Source: Klenkia brasiliensis
GTDB taxonomy: Bacteria > Actinomycetota > Actinomycetes > Mycobacteriales > Geodermatophilaceae
Assembly: GCF_900100695.1 (NCBI RefSeq)
Contig: NZ_FNCF01000001.1
Coordinates: 186,001 to 250,000, forward strand
Reading direction: 5' to 3'
DNA length: 64,000 nt
The translations under genes were made by a program, and so were the position numbers. The notes beneath the pieces were generated by a model. The model had not been told where the DNA came from and did not search any database. It was given only the letters and a program-made list of their open reading frames with translations. Numbering within the stretch: the stretch's first letter is position 1; each line of letters starts with the position of its first letter. Of this stretch, positions 33,140 through 40,604 are shown piece by piece.

Positions 33140-34666
33140 GTGGCGGTGCTGGCTCCGGAGCGGACGGACGACGAGGCCACGCCCGCGGTGCACCCCCGCC
33201 GCCGGCCCCGGCGCCCCGCCCGGCAGGTCACCCCGCCCCTGCCCACCGACCGGGTGCTGTCGTGGGTGCTCACCGCGGTGCTCGGCGCGGCCACGTTCCT
33301 CAGCCGGCTGTGGGACCTCAGCTACCCCGGCGACCTGCTCTTCGACGAGGCCTACTACCCGCCCGAGGCGAACGAGGTCCTCGAGTGGGGCTACGAGTAC
33401 AACCGCGGCTACACCTTCATCGTCCACCCGCCGCTGGGCAAGCTGCTCATCGCCGGCGGGATCAAGCTGTTCGGCTACGACAGCTTCGGGTGGCGCTTCC
33501 CGAGCCTGGTGGCGGGCACGGTCGCGGTCGTCGTCCTGGTCCGGCTGGCCCGGCGGCTGACCGGGTCGACGCTGCTGGGCCTGGTGGCCGGCCTGCTCAT
33601 GGCGCTGGACGGCTTCGCGTTCACCATCGGGCGGATCGGTCTGCTCGACGTGTTCCTGCAGGCCTTCGTGGTCAGCGCGGTGGCCTGCCTGGTCGTCGAC
33701 CGCGACCGGGTGCGCGCCCGGGTCCGGGCAGCCGGTGCCCTCACCGGCGGGTTCGCGCTCGGGCCGCGCGGGTGGCGGATCGCCGCGGGCATCCTGTTCG
33801 GCTGCGCGGCCGGGGTGAAGTGGTCCGGGGTCTACTTCCTGGCCTTCTTCGCCGTGCTGTCGCTGTTCTGGGACCGGGCCGCCTGGCGCGAGGCCGGGGT
33901 GGCCTCCCCCACCCGGACGACGCTGCGCCGCGGCCTGCCGGGGGCGGTGTGGGCGCTGGCGGTCCTGCCCGTGCTGACCTACCTGGCCACCTTCACCGGC
34001 TGGTTCCTCGGCGAGAACCCGCAGGGCCGGCACTGGGCCGACCAGAACCCCGACACCGCGTTCCCGTGGGTGCCCGGCGCCCTGCGGTCGCTGTGGCACA
34101 TGCACGGCGAGTGGCTGGCTTTCCACAACGGGCTGTCCACCCCGCACCCGTGGGAGTCCGGCCCCTGGTCGTGGCTGGTCGACGGCCGGCCGATCCTGCT
34201 GTGGAACCCGCAGGGCCTCACCGACGCCGACGGCGGCCAGGTCATCCGCTACATCCTGATGGTCGGCACGCCCACGCTCTGGCTGGTGTTCGCCCCGGCC
34301 ATGCTGTGGCTGCTCTGGCGCATCGCGGCCCGGCGCGACCCGGCGGCGATCACCGTGGCCGTGGCCATCGCGGCCGGCTGGCTGACCTGGTTCGTGAACC
34401 TCGACCGGACGATGTTCATCTTCTACATGGCGCCGGTGCTGCCCTTCTTCGTGCTGGCGGTGACCCTCGCCCTGCAGGACGTGCTGGGCCGACCCACCGC
34501 CGACGGCCCGGTCACCCCGTTCCGCCGCCAGCTCGGCCTGGGTGCGGTGAGCCTGTACCTGGCGGTGGTGGCGCTGACGTTCGCGTTCTTCTACCCGGTG
34601 CTCACGGGGCAGCCGCTGTCCTACGCCGAGTGGGTGCAGCGGATGTGGTTCCCCTCCTGGTTCTGA
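33140..34666 (+). CDS. pmt: Dolichyl-phosphate-mannose-type protein O-mannosyltransferase (Pmt)
   Basis: A 508-residue GT39 glycosyltransferase with about 11 helices. It moves mannose from polyprenyl phosphomannose to Ser/Thr of exported proteins. The first extracytoplasmic loop holds the catalytic acidic pair in LLFDEAYYPPEANE and the conserved FIVHPPLGKLLIAGG. Further family motifs are RFPSLVAGTV, MALDGFAFTIGRIGLLDVFL, GCAAGVKWSGVYFL, HPWESGPWSWLVDGRPI and FIFYMAPVLPFF. Substrates probably include the Ser/Thr-rich exported proteins of this genome (inference). Gene order rsmI/pmt divergent as in mycobacteria. Confidence 0.95.
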   Translation: MAVLAPERTDDEATPAVHPRRRPRRPARQVTPPLPTDRVLSWVLTAVLGAATFLSRLWDLSYPGDLLFDEAYYPPEANEVLEWGYEYNRGYTFIVHPPLGKLLIAGGIKLFGYDSFGWRFPSLVAGTVAVVVLVRLARRLTGSTLLGLVAGLLMALDGFAFTIGRIGLLDVFLQAFVVSAVACLVVDRDRVRARVRAAGALTGGFALGPRGWRIAAGILFGCAAGVKWSGVYFLAFFAVLSLFWDRAAWREAGVASPTRTTLRRGLPGAVWALAVLPVLTYLATFTGWFLGENPQGRHWADQNPDTAFPWVPGALRSLWHMHGEWLAFHNGLSTPHPWESGPWSWLVDGRPILLWNPQGLTDADGGQVIRYILMVGTPTLWLVFAPAMLWLLWRIAARRDPAAITVAVAIAAGWLTWFVNLDRTMFIFYMAPVLPFFVLAVTLALQDVLGRPTADGPVTPFRRQLGLGAVSLYLAVVALTFAFFYPVLTGQPLSYAEWVQRMWFPSWF

Positions 34667-34677
34667 GGCGGGCGCCA

Positions 34678-34709
34678 CGTTGTGGGATAGATAGTTGAGT
34701 AGTACAACG
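34678..34709. promoter_or_regulatory. Putative MarR operator and promoter
   Basis: Nested dyads precede the MarR gene: CGTTGT (34678-34683) with ACAACG (34704-34709), and GTTG-N7-CAAC at 34694-34708. A -10-like ATAGAT lies inside. The AT-rich composition is unusual for this window, as expected for a promoter/operator. Autoregulation of the MarR-MFS pair is inferred. Confidence 0.5.
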
Positions 34710-34714
34710 GACTG

Positions 34715-35140
34715 GTGGACGAACACCGGACCGAGCTGGCTGCGCGCCTGGACGACGTCGTCGTCGGCCTGCGCCAGCTGACCAGCACCCGCGCGGAGCT
34801 GAGCCTGACCGCCGCGGCCACCTTGTCGACGCTGCAGCGCTCGGGCCCCGCGCGGCTCACCGAGCTGGCCGCGGCCGAGGGCGTCAGCCAGCCCTCGATG
34901 ACCGCGCTCATCGCCCGGATGGCCGGGCAGGGCCTCGTGCAGCGGTCGGCCGACCCCAGCGACGGCCGGGCCGTCGTCCTCAGCCTGACCGACGCCGGCG
35001 CGGACCTGCTGGCCCGCCGCCGGTCCGAGCGGGCCGCCCGGCTGGCCGGTCCCCTCGGCGACCTCGACGAGGACGAGGTCGACCGGATCGCCGCCGCCCT
35101 GCCCGCGCTGGCCCGGCTGGCCGGCGTCCTGCAGCACTGA
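34715..35140 (+). CDS. MarR family transcriptional regulator
   Basis: A 141-residue winged-helix repressor. The DNA-binding region is LTELAAAEGVSQPSMTALIARMAGQGLVQRSADPSDGRAVVLSLTDAG (wing motif DPSDGRA, about residues 80-86). It lies 37 bp before an MFS efflux gene and downstream of a dyad-rich promoter, so it probably represses both and is relieved by a small aromatic ligand or drug. Start is GTG 34715. Confidence 0.92.
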   Translation: MDEHRTELAARLDDVVVGLRQLTSTRAELSLTAAATLSTLQRSGPARLTELAAAEGVSQPSMTALIARMAGQGLVQRSADPSDGRAVVLSLTDAGADLLARRRSERAARLAGPLGDLDEDEVDRIAAALPALARLAGVLQH

Positions 35141-35177
35141 CCCGAACCCTGCACGACCCCGACACGGAGGTGACCTG

Positions 35178-36488
35178 GTGAGCGCACACGGCGCGACCAG
35201 TGAGAAGACCAGCATGTTCGCCCAGCCGAAGGCCGTCTACGCGGTGGCCTTCGCCTGCGTCGTCAGCTTCATGGGCATCGGTCTGGTCGACCCGATCCTG
35301 CCCGCGCTGTCCAGCCAGCTCGACGCCTCGCCCAGCCAGGTGACGCTGCTGTTCACCAGCTACCTGGTGGTCACCGCGGTCGCGATGCTCGGCACCAACT
35401 GGGTGTCCAGCCGGATCGGGGCGAAGAAGACCCTGATCACCGGGCTGGCCATCATCGTGGTGTTCGCCGCCCTCGCCGGCCTGTCGGACTCCGTCGGCGG
35501 CATCGTCGGCTTCCGCGCCGGCTGGGGCCTGGGCAACGCCCTGTTCATCGCGACCTCGCTGGCGGTCATCGTGGCCAGCGCCTCGGGCGGGTTCGCCGGC
35601 GCGATCGTGCTCTACGAGGCCGCCCTGGGCCTGGGCATCGCGGCCGGCCCGCTGGTCGGCGGCCTGCTGGGCTCGGTCAGCTGGCGGGGCCCGTTCTTCG
35701 GCGTCTCCGCGCTGATGGCCATCGCCCTGGTCGCCACCGTCGTGCTGCTGGACCCGACCCCCACGCCGGCCCGCCCCACGCCGCTGTCCGCCCCGCTCAA
35801 GGCCCTGCGCCACCGCGGTCTGCTGACCATGGCGATCACCGCCCTGCTCTACAACTGGGGCTTCTTCACCATGCTGGGCTACGCGCCCTTCCCGATGGAG
35901 CTCTCGGCGATCCAGCTCGGCTTCGTGTTCTTCGGCTGGGGCCTGCTGGTGGCGCTGTTCTCCGTCGCCGGCGCCCCGCGCCTGCAGGCCCGCTTCGGCA
36001 CCGCCCGCAGCCTCTACGGCGCACTGACCTTCTTCGCCGTCCTGCTGCTGCTCATCGCGCTGTTCACCGACACCCGCTGGGTGCTCATCGCCAGCGTGGT
36101 GGCCGCCGGCATCCCGATCGGCATCAACAACACCCTGACCACGCAGGCGGTCATGCTGGTGAGCCCGGTCGAGCGGCCGGTCGCCTCCGCCGCCTACGGC
36201 TTCGTCCGCTTCCTCGGCGGCGGGCTCGCCCCGTTCGTGGCCGGCAAGCTGGTGGACGCCTTCGACATCCACGTGCCGTTCTTCGTCGGCGCCGCCACGG
36301 TGCTCGCCGCGGTCGCGGTGCTGTCCACCGGGCACCGGATGCTGGCCCGGGCCGACGCCGGCCTGGACGAGGACGGCCACCCGGTCGGTGCGGCCGACGA
36401 GGTCGCCGGCGAGGTGGCCGACGAGTTCGGCGGCGCCCCCGCCGCGATCGACGGCGAGGTCGAGGCGGAGCTGACGCACCGCCGCTGA
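35178..36488 (+). CDS. MFS transporter (drug efflux type)
   Basis: A 436-residue major facilitator with 12 predicted helices. Motif A-like SSRIGAKKTL follows helix 2, with GFRAGWGLGNALFIATSLAVI and a motif C-like GLGIAAGPLVGGLLGSVSWRGPFFG in the N-half. The acidic C-terminal tail of about 60 residues is cytoplasmic and low complexity. The strong site GGAGGTGA precedes the GTG start. Controlled by the adjacent MarR protein (inference); the efflux substrate is unknown. Confidence 0.92.
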   Translation: MSAHGATSEKTSMFAQPKAVYAVAFACVVSFMGIGLVDPILPALSSQLDASPSQVTLLFTSYLVVTAVAMLGTNWVSSRIGAKKTLITGLAIIVVFAALAGLSDSVGGIVGFRAGWGLGNALFIATSLAVIVASASGGFAGAIVLYEAALGLGIAAGPLVGGLLGSVSWRGPFFGVSALMAIALVATVVLLDPTPTPARPTPLSAPLKALRHRGLLTMAITALLYNWGFFTMLGYAPFPMELSAIQLGFVFFGWGLLVALFSVAGAPRLQARFGTARSLYGALTFFAVLLLLIALFTDTRWVLIASVVAAGIPIGINNTLTTQAVMLVSPVERPVASAAYGFVRFLGGGLAPFVAGKLVDAFDIHVPFFVGAATVLAAVAVLSTGHRMLARADAGLDEDGHPVGAADEVAGEVADEFGGAPAAIDGEVEAELTHRR

Positions 36489-36493
36489 CCCCG

Positions 36494-36534
36494 CCGACGA
36501 CGCCCGGGTCCCGGCACGGACCCGGGGCGTCGTC
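36494..36534 (+). terminator. Terminator hairpin after the MFS gene
   Basis: CGACGACGCCC-GGGTCC and its complement GGACCCGGGGCGTCGTCG (one bulge) form a 17-bp stem with a 5-nt loop, 6 bases past the stop. Confidence 0.75.
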
Positions 36535-36547
36535 GTGCCCGGGGTCC

Positions 36548-36553
36548 TACCGT
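36548..36553 (+). promoter_or_regulatory. Leaderless promoter -10 box of the enoyl-CoA hydratase gene
   Basis: TACCGT followed by 6 nt and the ATG at 36560, just beyond the preceding terminator. Confidence 0.4.
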
Positions 36554-36559
36554 GCGGGC

Positions 36560-37348
36560 ATGGACGCAGCGCAGCGACGCATCAGCACCGACGTGGACGG
36601 CGACGTCTGGCGGGTGGTCCTGGACCGCCCGGACGCCGGCAACGCCATCGACCTGGCCCTCGCCGACGCCCTGGTCGACGCCCTCGAGCAGCGGCCGGCG
36701 CGGACCCGCACGGTGCTGCTGCTGGGCAACGGGCCGCGGTTCTGCGTGGGCGGCGACGTGGCGGGCATGGCCGCGGCGCCGGACCGGGCGGCCTTCATCG
36801 GCGCCCTCGCGAACCGCTGGCACGACGCCGTCCGGGCCGTCATCACCTGCCCCGTCCCGGTGGTCGCCGGGGTGCAGGGCGCGGTGGCGGGCGCCGGCAT
36901 CGGGCTGGTCGGCGCCTGCGACCTGGTGGTCTGCGCCCGGTCGACGAAGATCCGGCCCGCCTACGGCGCCATCGGCCTGTCCCCGGACGGCGGGACCTCC
37001 TGGGCGCTGGCCCGCACCCTCGGCGCGCCGCGGGCGCTGGACCTCATGCTGACCAACGGCACGCTCAGCGCCGCCGACGCGCACGCCGCGGGCCTGGTGG
37101 CCCGGCTGGCCGACGACGACCGGCTCACCGACGAGGCCACCGCCCTGGCGCACCTCGTGGCGGCCGGACCGGTGCGGGCCATGGTGCGCACCCGCGGCCT
37201 GGTGCGCCGCGCGGCCACCACCACGCTGGACGCCCAGCTGGACGAGGAGGCCCGGCTGATCGTGGCGTCCGCGGCCGACGCGGAGTCCGCCGAGGGCATC
37301 GCCGCGTTCGCCGGCAAGCGGGCCGCCGACTTCGGCGGGACCCGGTAG
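36560..37348 (+). CDS. Enoyl-CoA hydratase/isomerase family protein
   Basis: A 262-residue crotonase-fold protein. The oxyanion-hole region is GPRFCVGGDVAGM (about residues 58-70), and VAGVQGAVAGAGIGLVGACDLVVC and YGAIGLSPDGGTSWALARTLG follow. The C-terminal half has LTNGTLSAADAHAAGLVARL. The position usually holding the second catalytic Glu of hydratases reads GLSPDGG (Asp instead), a pattern seen in isomerase or PaaG-like members. The exact reaction is therefore open. Monocistronic between two terminators. Confidence 0.9.
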   Translation: MDAAQRRISTDVDGDVWRVVLDRPDAGNAIDLALADALVDALEQRPARTRTVLLLGNGPRFCVGGDVAGMAAAPDRAAFIGALANRWHDAVRAVITCPVPVVAGVQGAVAGAGIGLVGACDLVVCARSTKIRPAYGAIGLSPDGGTSWALARTLGAPRALDLMLTNGTLSAADAHAAGLVARLADDDRLTDEATALAHLVAAGPVRAMVRTRGLVRRAATTTLDAQLDEEARLIVASAADAESAEGIAAFAGKRAADFGGTR

Positions 37349-37350
37349 AA

Positions 37351-37386
37351 CGCAGCAGGCCGGGCCCGAGGGCCCGGCCTGCTGCG
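37351..37386 (+). terminator. Intrinsic terminator after the enoyl-CoA hydratase gene
   Basis: A perfect 16-bp stem (37351-37366 with 37371-37386) around loop CGAG, 3 bases past the stop. It also lies just downstream of the convergent tRNA-Ala, so it may serve both directions. Confidence 0.85.
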
Positions 37387-37393
37387 TGCGGGG

Positions 37394-37466
37394 TGGAGCT
37401 GAGGGGATTCGAACCCCTGGCCTTCTCATTGCGAACGAGACGCGCTACCAACTGCGCCACAGCCCC
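37394..37466 (-). tRNA. tRNA-Ala (anticodon CGC)
   Basis: A 73-nt cloverleaf. The acceptor GGGGCTG/CAGCTCC includes the G3:U70 alanine identity pair. The D arm is GCGC-AGTTGGTA-GCGC, and the anticodon loop is TTCGCAA with anticodon CGC. The T arm is AGGGG-TTCGAAT-CCCCT, and the discriminator is A. CCA is not encoded. Confidence 0.96.
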
Positions 37467-37512
37467 TTGCGCACGACAGCCTACCGCGTGGTGCGGCGGC
37501 TGCCGCGCAGGG

Positions 37513-38214
37513 TCAGCCGGTGGCCGCCCGGGGGGCGTAGACGTCGATGTCGGCGAAGCCGATGTCCTCGTCGTCCAGCCCGACGACCGCGCTGTGCTGC
37601 CAGCCGGCCGTCGCCGGGGCGCCGGTCGAGGCCGCGACGACCCGGCCCGGGCGCAGCGGGTGCACCGGCGCCAGCGGCAGGCTCGGCACCGGCGCGGAGG
37701 CCGCGGCGACGACCCGGCGGGGGGCCGGGACGGCGGGCCGCTGCGCCGCCGGGCGCTGGGCCGGCCGGGGAGCCGGACGCGCGGTGCGGGCGGCGCGGGC
37801 CTGGCGGCGGGCGGCGGTCCGCCGCTCCCGCTGGGCGGCGGCCCGGGTCACCATCAGGTAGCCGACGACGGCGAGGTCGAGCAGCACCTGGGGGGCCCAC
37901 AGCCACGAGCGGTAGGTCAGCGCGCCGACCAGCGCCAGCACCGCCAGCGCGGCCAGGCCGGCCAGCGTGCGGCGGCGGACGGCGTGGACGTCGACGACCA
38001 GCTCACCGGTGCGGTAGAGCTGCTCCCGGTCGATCGCCACCCGTTCGGTGTCGGCGTGCACGACGGGGTCGACGACCCGTCGCCGGCGCAGCGTGCGCCC
38101 CGTGTCGACGGCGCCCGCCCGGGCCGGTGCCGCGTCGCCCCGGGTGACCACCATGGGCACCAGCACGACGAACCACAGCACGACCAGAGCGGCCAGCAGA
38201 ACACCCGATCCCAT
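37513..38214 (-). CDS. glpR: SepX/GlpR-like divisome membrane protein
   Basis: A 233-residue membrane protein. The N-terminal helix MGSGVLLAALVVLWFVVLVPMVV is followed by a cytoplasmic loop with RRRRVVDPVV. Two central helices (about residues 84-125: LAGLAALAVLALVGAL, WLWAPQVLLDLAVVGYLMV) precede a basic Arg/Ala/Pro-rich region and an acidic C-terminal end (LDDEDIGFADIDVYAP). This plan and the position beside rimJ and a MoeA-like gene match SepX of Streptomyces / GlpR of Corynebacterium. GlpR is the membrane receptor for gephyrin-like Glp at the septum. ATG 38214 is preferred over an upstream GTG at 38244. Confidence 0.75.
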   Translation of the reverse strand: MGSGVLLAALVVLWFVVLVPMVVTRGDAAPARAGAVDTGRTLRRRRVVDPVVHADTERVAIDREQLYRTGELVVDVHAVRRRTLAGLAALAVLALVGALTYRSWLWAPQVLLDLAVVGYLMVTRAAAQRERRTAARRQARAARTARPAPRPAQRPAAQRPAVPAPRRVVAAASAPVPSLPLAPVHPLRPGRVVAASTGAPATAGWQHSAVVGLDDEDIGFADIDVYAPRAATG

Positions 38215-38265
38215 CGCGAACCACCCCGCATCCGTCCTTGGCACCCGCGTGCGCGACGCCGATCC

Positions 38266-38301
38266 CTGGCGTCACACGAGTCACACGGGTCACTCGAGTC
38301 A
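38266..38301. repeat. Four tandem 9-bp repeats upstream of glpR/sepX
   Basis: Consecutive units ctggcgtca, cacgagtca, cacgggtca and ctcgagtca (minus-strand reading TGACNCGNG) lie in the 192-bp gap between glpR and rimJ, 52-87 bp before the glpR start. The 9-bp spacing is shorter than a helical turn. A cooperative regulator site is one possibility. Confidence 0.7.
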
Positions 38302-38406
38302 GCACGTTAGGGCGCGCCGTCCCCACTTCGGGGGAGGCGCACCGGGACACGTCCGTGTCGTGTCGCGACGGGACGGCGTGTCGCGCGCCCGGCGTGTCGG
38401 ACCGGG

Positions 38407-38973
38407 TCAGGACCGTCGGGTCCGGAGCAGGTGCGCGACGACCCCGCCGGGGTGGTCACCGGCGAGCAGCGCGTAGCCCCTGTGGTCGCGCCAGTCGCCG
38501 TCGATGTCGAGGTACGAGCGGAACAACCCCTCCTCCCGGAAACCCAGCCGCTCCACCAATCGGCAGCTTCGACCGTTCTCGGGACGTACGTCGGCCTGGA
38601 CCCGGTGCAGACCCGCCGGGCCGAAGGCGTGGTCGCACGCCAGGGCGACCGCGAGGGAGGCGATGCCCTGCCCGGAGGCGGCCCGGTCGATCCAGTAGCC
38701 GACGTGGGTGGAGCGCAGCGCGCCGCGCACCACGTTGTCCAGCGTCACCTGGCCGACCAGCCGGTCGCGGTGCCGCACGGCGAAGGGCAGCGACAGGCCG
38801 AGCTGGGCCCGGCGGTTCGCCGCCCGGCGCATGCCGCGGTAGACGGCCGGGGTGTGCCGCGCGGCCCAGGTCGCCGGCGCGGTCGGCTCCCACGGGGCCA
38901 GCCACGCCTCGTTCTCCAGCCGCAGCCGCGACCACTCCGCGGCGTCGGAGCGGCGCAGCGGGTGCAGCGACAC
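38407..38973 (-). CDS. rimJ: Ribosomal protein alanine N-acetyltransferase RimJ-like (GNAT)
   Basis: A GNAT acetyltransferase of the RimJ/RimI type that acetylates protein N-termini (S5 in E. coli). Motifs are LHPLRRSDAAEWSRLR, WLAPWEPTAP, LVGQVTLDNV, the acetyl-CoA loop ASGQGIASLAVALACDHAF and VRPENGRSCRLVERLGF. The GTG at 38973 gives 188 residues. Upstream in frame lies DPALHPGWPAQLAHGE, which looks family-like, so the true start may be the CTG at 39039, 2 bp from the end of the glp gene; no ATG/GTG/TTG exists there. It sits between glp and glpR, as in corynebacteria and mycobacteria. Confidence 0.9.
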   Translation of the reverse strand: MSLHPLRRSDAAEWSRLRLENEAWLAPWEPTAPATWAARHTPAVYRGMRRAANRRAQLGLSLPFAVRHRDRLVGQVTLDNVVRGALRSTHVGYWIDRAASGQGIASLAVALACDHAFGPAGLHRVQADVRPENGRSCRLVERLGFREEGLFRSYLDIDGDWRDHRGYALLAGDHPGGVVAHLLRTRRS

Positions 38974-39040
38974 CTCGCCGTGCGCCAGCTGCGCCGGCCA
39001 GCCCGGGTGCAGTGCCGGGTCGGTCCAGAAGGAGGTCAGC

Positions 39041-40534
39041 TCAGCCGCCGAGCAGCATGGGCATCACGGTGACCAGCCCGCCGGGGGCGACCTCCGTGAC
39101 GTCCTCGTCCACCACGACCAGGCAGTTGGAGCGCGCGGTGCGGGCCAGGGCCGCGTCGTGCCCGCTCTCCCCGCCGCCGACCGGCTCGACGACGTAGCCG
39201 CCGTCGGGGTGCCGCATGACCTGGCCGTGCAGGTACTGCCGGTAGCCCAGCGGGGACAGCAGCTGCTGGGCCGAGACCGCCTGCACGGTGCGGCGGAACA
39301 GCTGCCGCTTGCCCAGCATCAGCCGGATCGCCGGCCGGACGAACACCTCGAAGGCCACCAGCGCCGCCGCGGGCTCGCCGGGGATGCAGATGACGGGGAC
39401 GCCGTCGCGGCCCAGGCGGCCGAAGGCCTGCACCGGGCCGGGGTGCATGGCGACCTGGGCGAAGGTGACCTCGCCGAGCTGGGCCAGCGCCTCCTGCACC
39501 AGGTCGAAGCCGCCGCCGGCGAAGGTGCCCGAGATGAGCACGACGTCGCTGCGCAGCAGCTGGCTCTCCAGCAGCTCGACCAGCTTGCGCCGGTCGCGGG
39601 GCAGGATGCCGCCGCGGTAGGCCTCGGCACCCGCGTCGCGGGCCGCGGCGGCCAGCGCGTAGCTGTTGACGTCGACGACCTGGCCCGGGCCGGGCTGGGT
39701 GCCCACGTCGACCAGCTCGTTGCCGGCGCACAGGACGGTCACCCGCGGGCGGGGGTGCACCAGCACGCGGTCGCGGCCGACGGCGGCCAGCAGGCTGATC
39801 TGGGCCGGGCCGATCGGGGTGTTCGGGGAGACCGCGGTGTCGCCGACGGCGACGTCCTCGCCGGTGCGCCGGACGTAGGTGCCCGGGGCGAGCTCGGCGT
39901 GCACGCCGACGTGCGCGGCCCCGCCGTCGGTCCAGACGGTGGGGACGACGACGTCGGCGCCGGTGGGCAGCATCGCGCCCGCGGCGACCTTGTGCGCCAG
40001 GCCGGGGCCGATGGCCGACGGCTCGGCGGGGCCGGCCAGGCTCTCCCCCACCACGGCCAGGCCGACGGGCTCCTCGGGGGTCGCGCCGACGGTGTCCACC
40101 GAGCGGGCGGCGTACCCGTCGAGGGCGGCCTGCTCGAAGGCGGGCAGGTCGCGGCTGCTCACCACGTGCTCGGCGCAGAGCAGGCCCTGGGCGTCGAGGA
40201 CGGCGAGCTCGATGGGGTCGGGGGTGGGCGCGGCGGCCAGGATGAGGTCGAGGTGCTGCTCGACGGTGCGCACCACGGGCTCGGCGGGCTCGGCGGCGGC
40301 CCAGCTGTCGGTGCGGGGCTCGGCGGCGTCCAGGCCAGGGAGCTGGTCGCGGTCGACCTGCACGGTGGCGTGCGTGCCGGCGATGGCCTGGGTCGGCTGC
40401 GGTCCGGCGGCGGCCTTCGCGCCGGTCGGCTTCCCGGCCTTCGTGCCGGTCGCGAGGTCGAGCTGGGTGGTCTCCCGGGCACCCCGGAACCAGCCCCGCG
40501 TCCTGTCCTCGGTCAGCCCCGCCACCGTCACCAC
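39041..40534 (-). CDS. glp: Gephyrin-like Glp (MoeA-family molybdotransferase homologue)
   Basis: A 497-residue protein from GTG 40534 (alternatives 40531, 40525, 40570). The MoeA core begins near residue 85 with VEQHLDLILAA. It continues with DLPAFEQAALDGYAARSVD, GAMLPTGADVVVP, VLCAGNELVD, GQVVDVNSYALAAAARDAGAEAYRGG and VISGTFAGGGFD. Later motifs are CIPGEPAAALVAFEVFVRP and a C-terminal beta barrel. The typical MoeA acidic/Lys features are partly changed (ISGTFAGGG where catalytic MoeA has SGGVSVG). The 85-residue disordered N-terminus is unusual. Position beside rimJ and glpR supports the division-linked Glp rather than molybdenum-cofactor insertion. Confidence 0.85.
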   Translation of the reverse strand: MVTVAGLTEDRTRGWFRGARETTQLDLATGTKAGKPTGAKAAAGPQPTQAIAGTHATVQVDRDQLPGLDAAEPRTDSWAAAEPAEPVVRTVEQHLDLILAAAPTPDPIELAVLDAQGLLCAEHVVSSRDLPAFEQAALDGYAARSVDTVGATPEEPVGLAVVGESLAGPAEPSAIGPGLAHKVAAGAMLPTGADVVVPTVWTDGGAAHVGVHAELAPGTYVRRTGEDVAVGDTAVSPNTPIGPAQISLLAAVGRDRVLVHPRPRVTVLCAGNELVDVGTQPGPGQVVDVNSYALAAAARDAGAEAYRGGILPRDRRKLVELLESQLLRSDVVLISGTFAGGGFDLVQEALAQLGEVTFAQVAMHPGPVQAFGRLGRDGVPVICIPGEPAAALVAFEVFVRPAIRLMLGKRQLFRRTVQAVSAQQLLSPLGYRQYLHGQVMRHPDGGYVVEPVGGGESGHDAALARTARSNCLVVVDEDVTEVAPGGLVTVMPMLLGG

Positions 40535-40550
40535 CGCCGTCCCGGTCCTC

Positions 40551-40572
40551 GGGTGCCCTGGATCGGGCACCC
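40551..40572 (-). terminator. Hairpin between galU and glp
   Basis: GGGTGCCC and GGGCACCC (8-bp stem, 6-nt loop), with a third half-site GGTGCCC at about 40583, lie 33-54 bases after the galU stop. Confidence 0.5.
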
Positions 40573-40604
40573 GACCCGGAATGGTGCCCGCTCGGGGACG
40601 CAGG

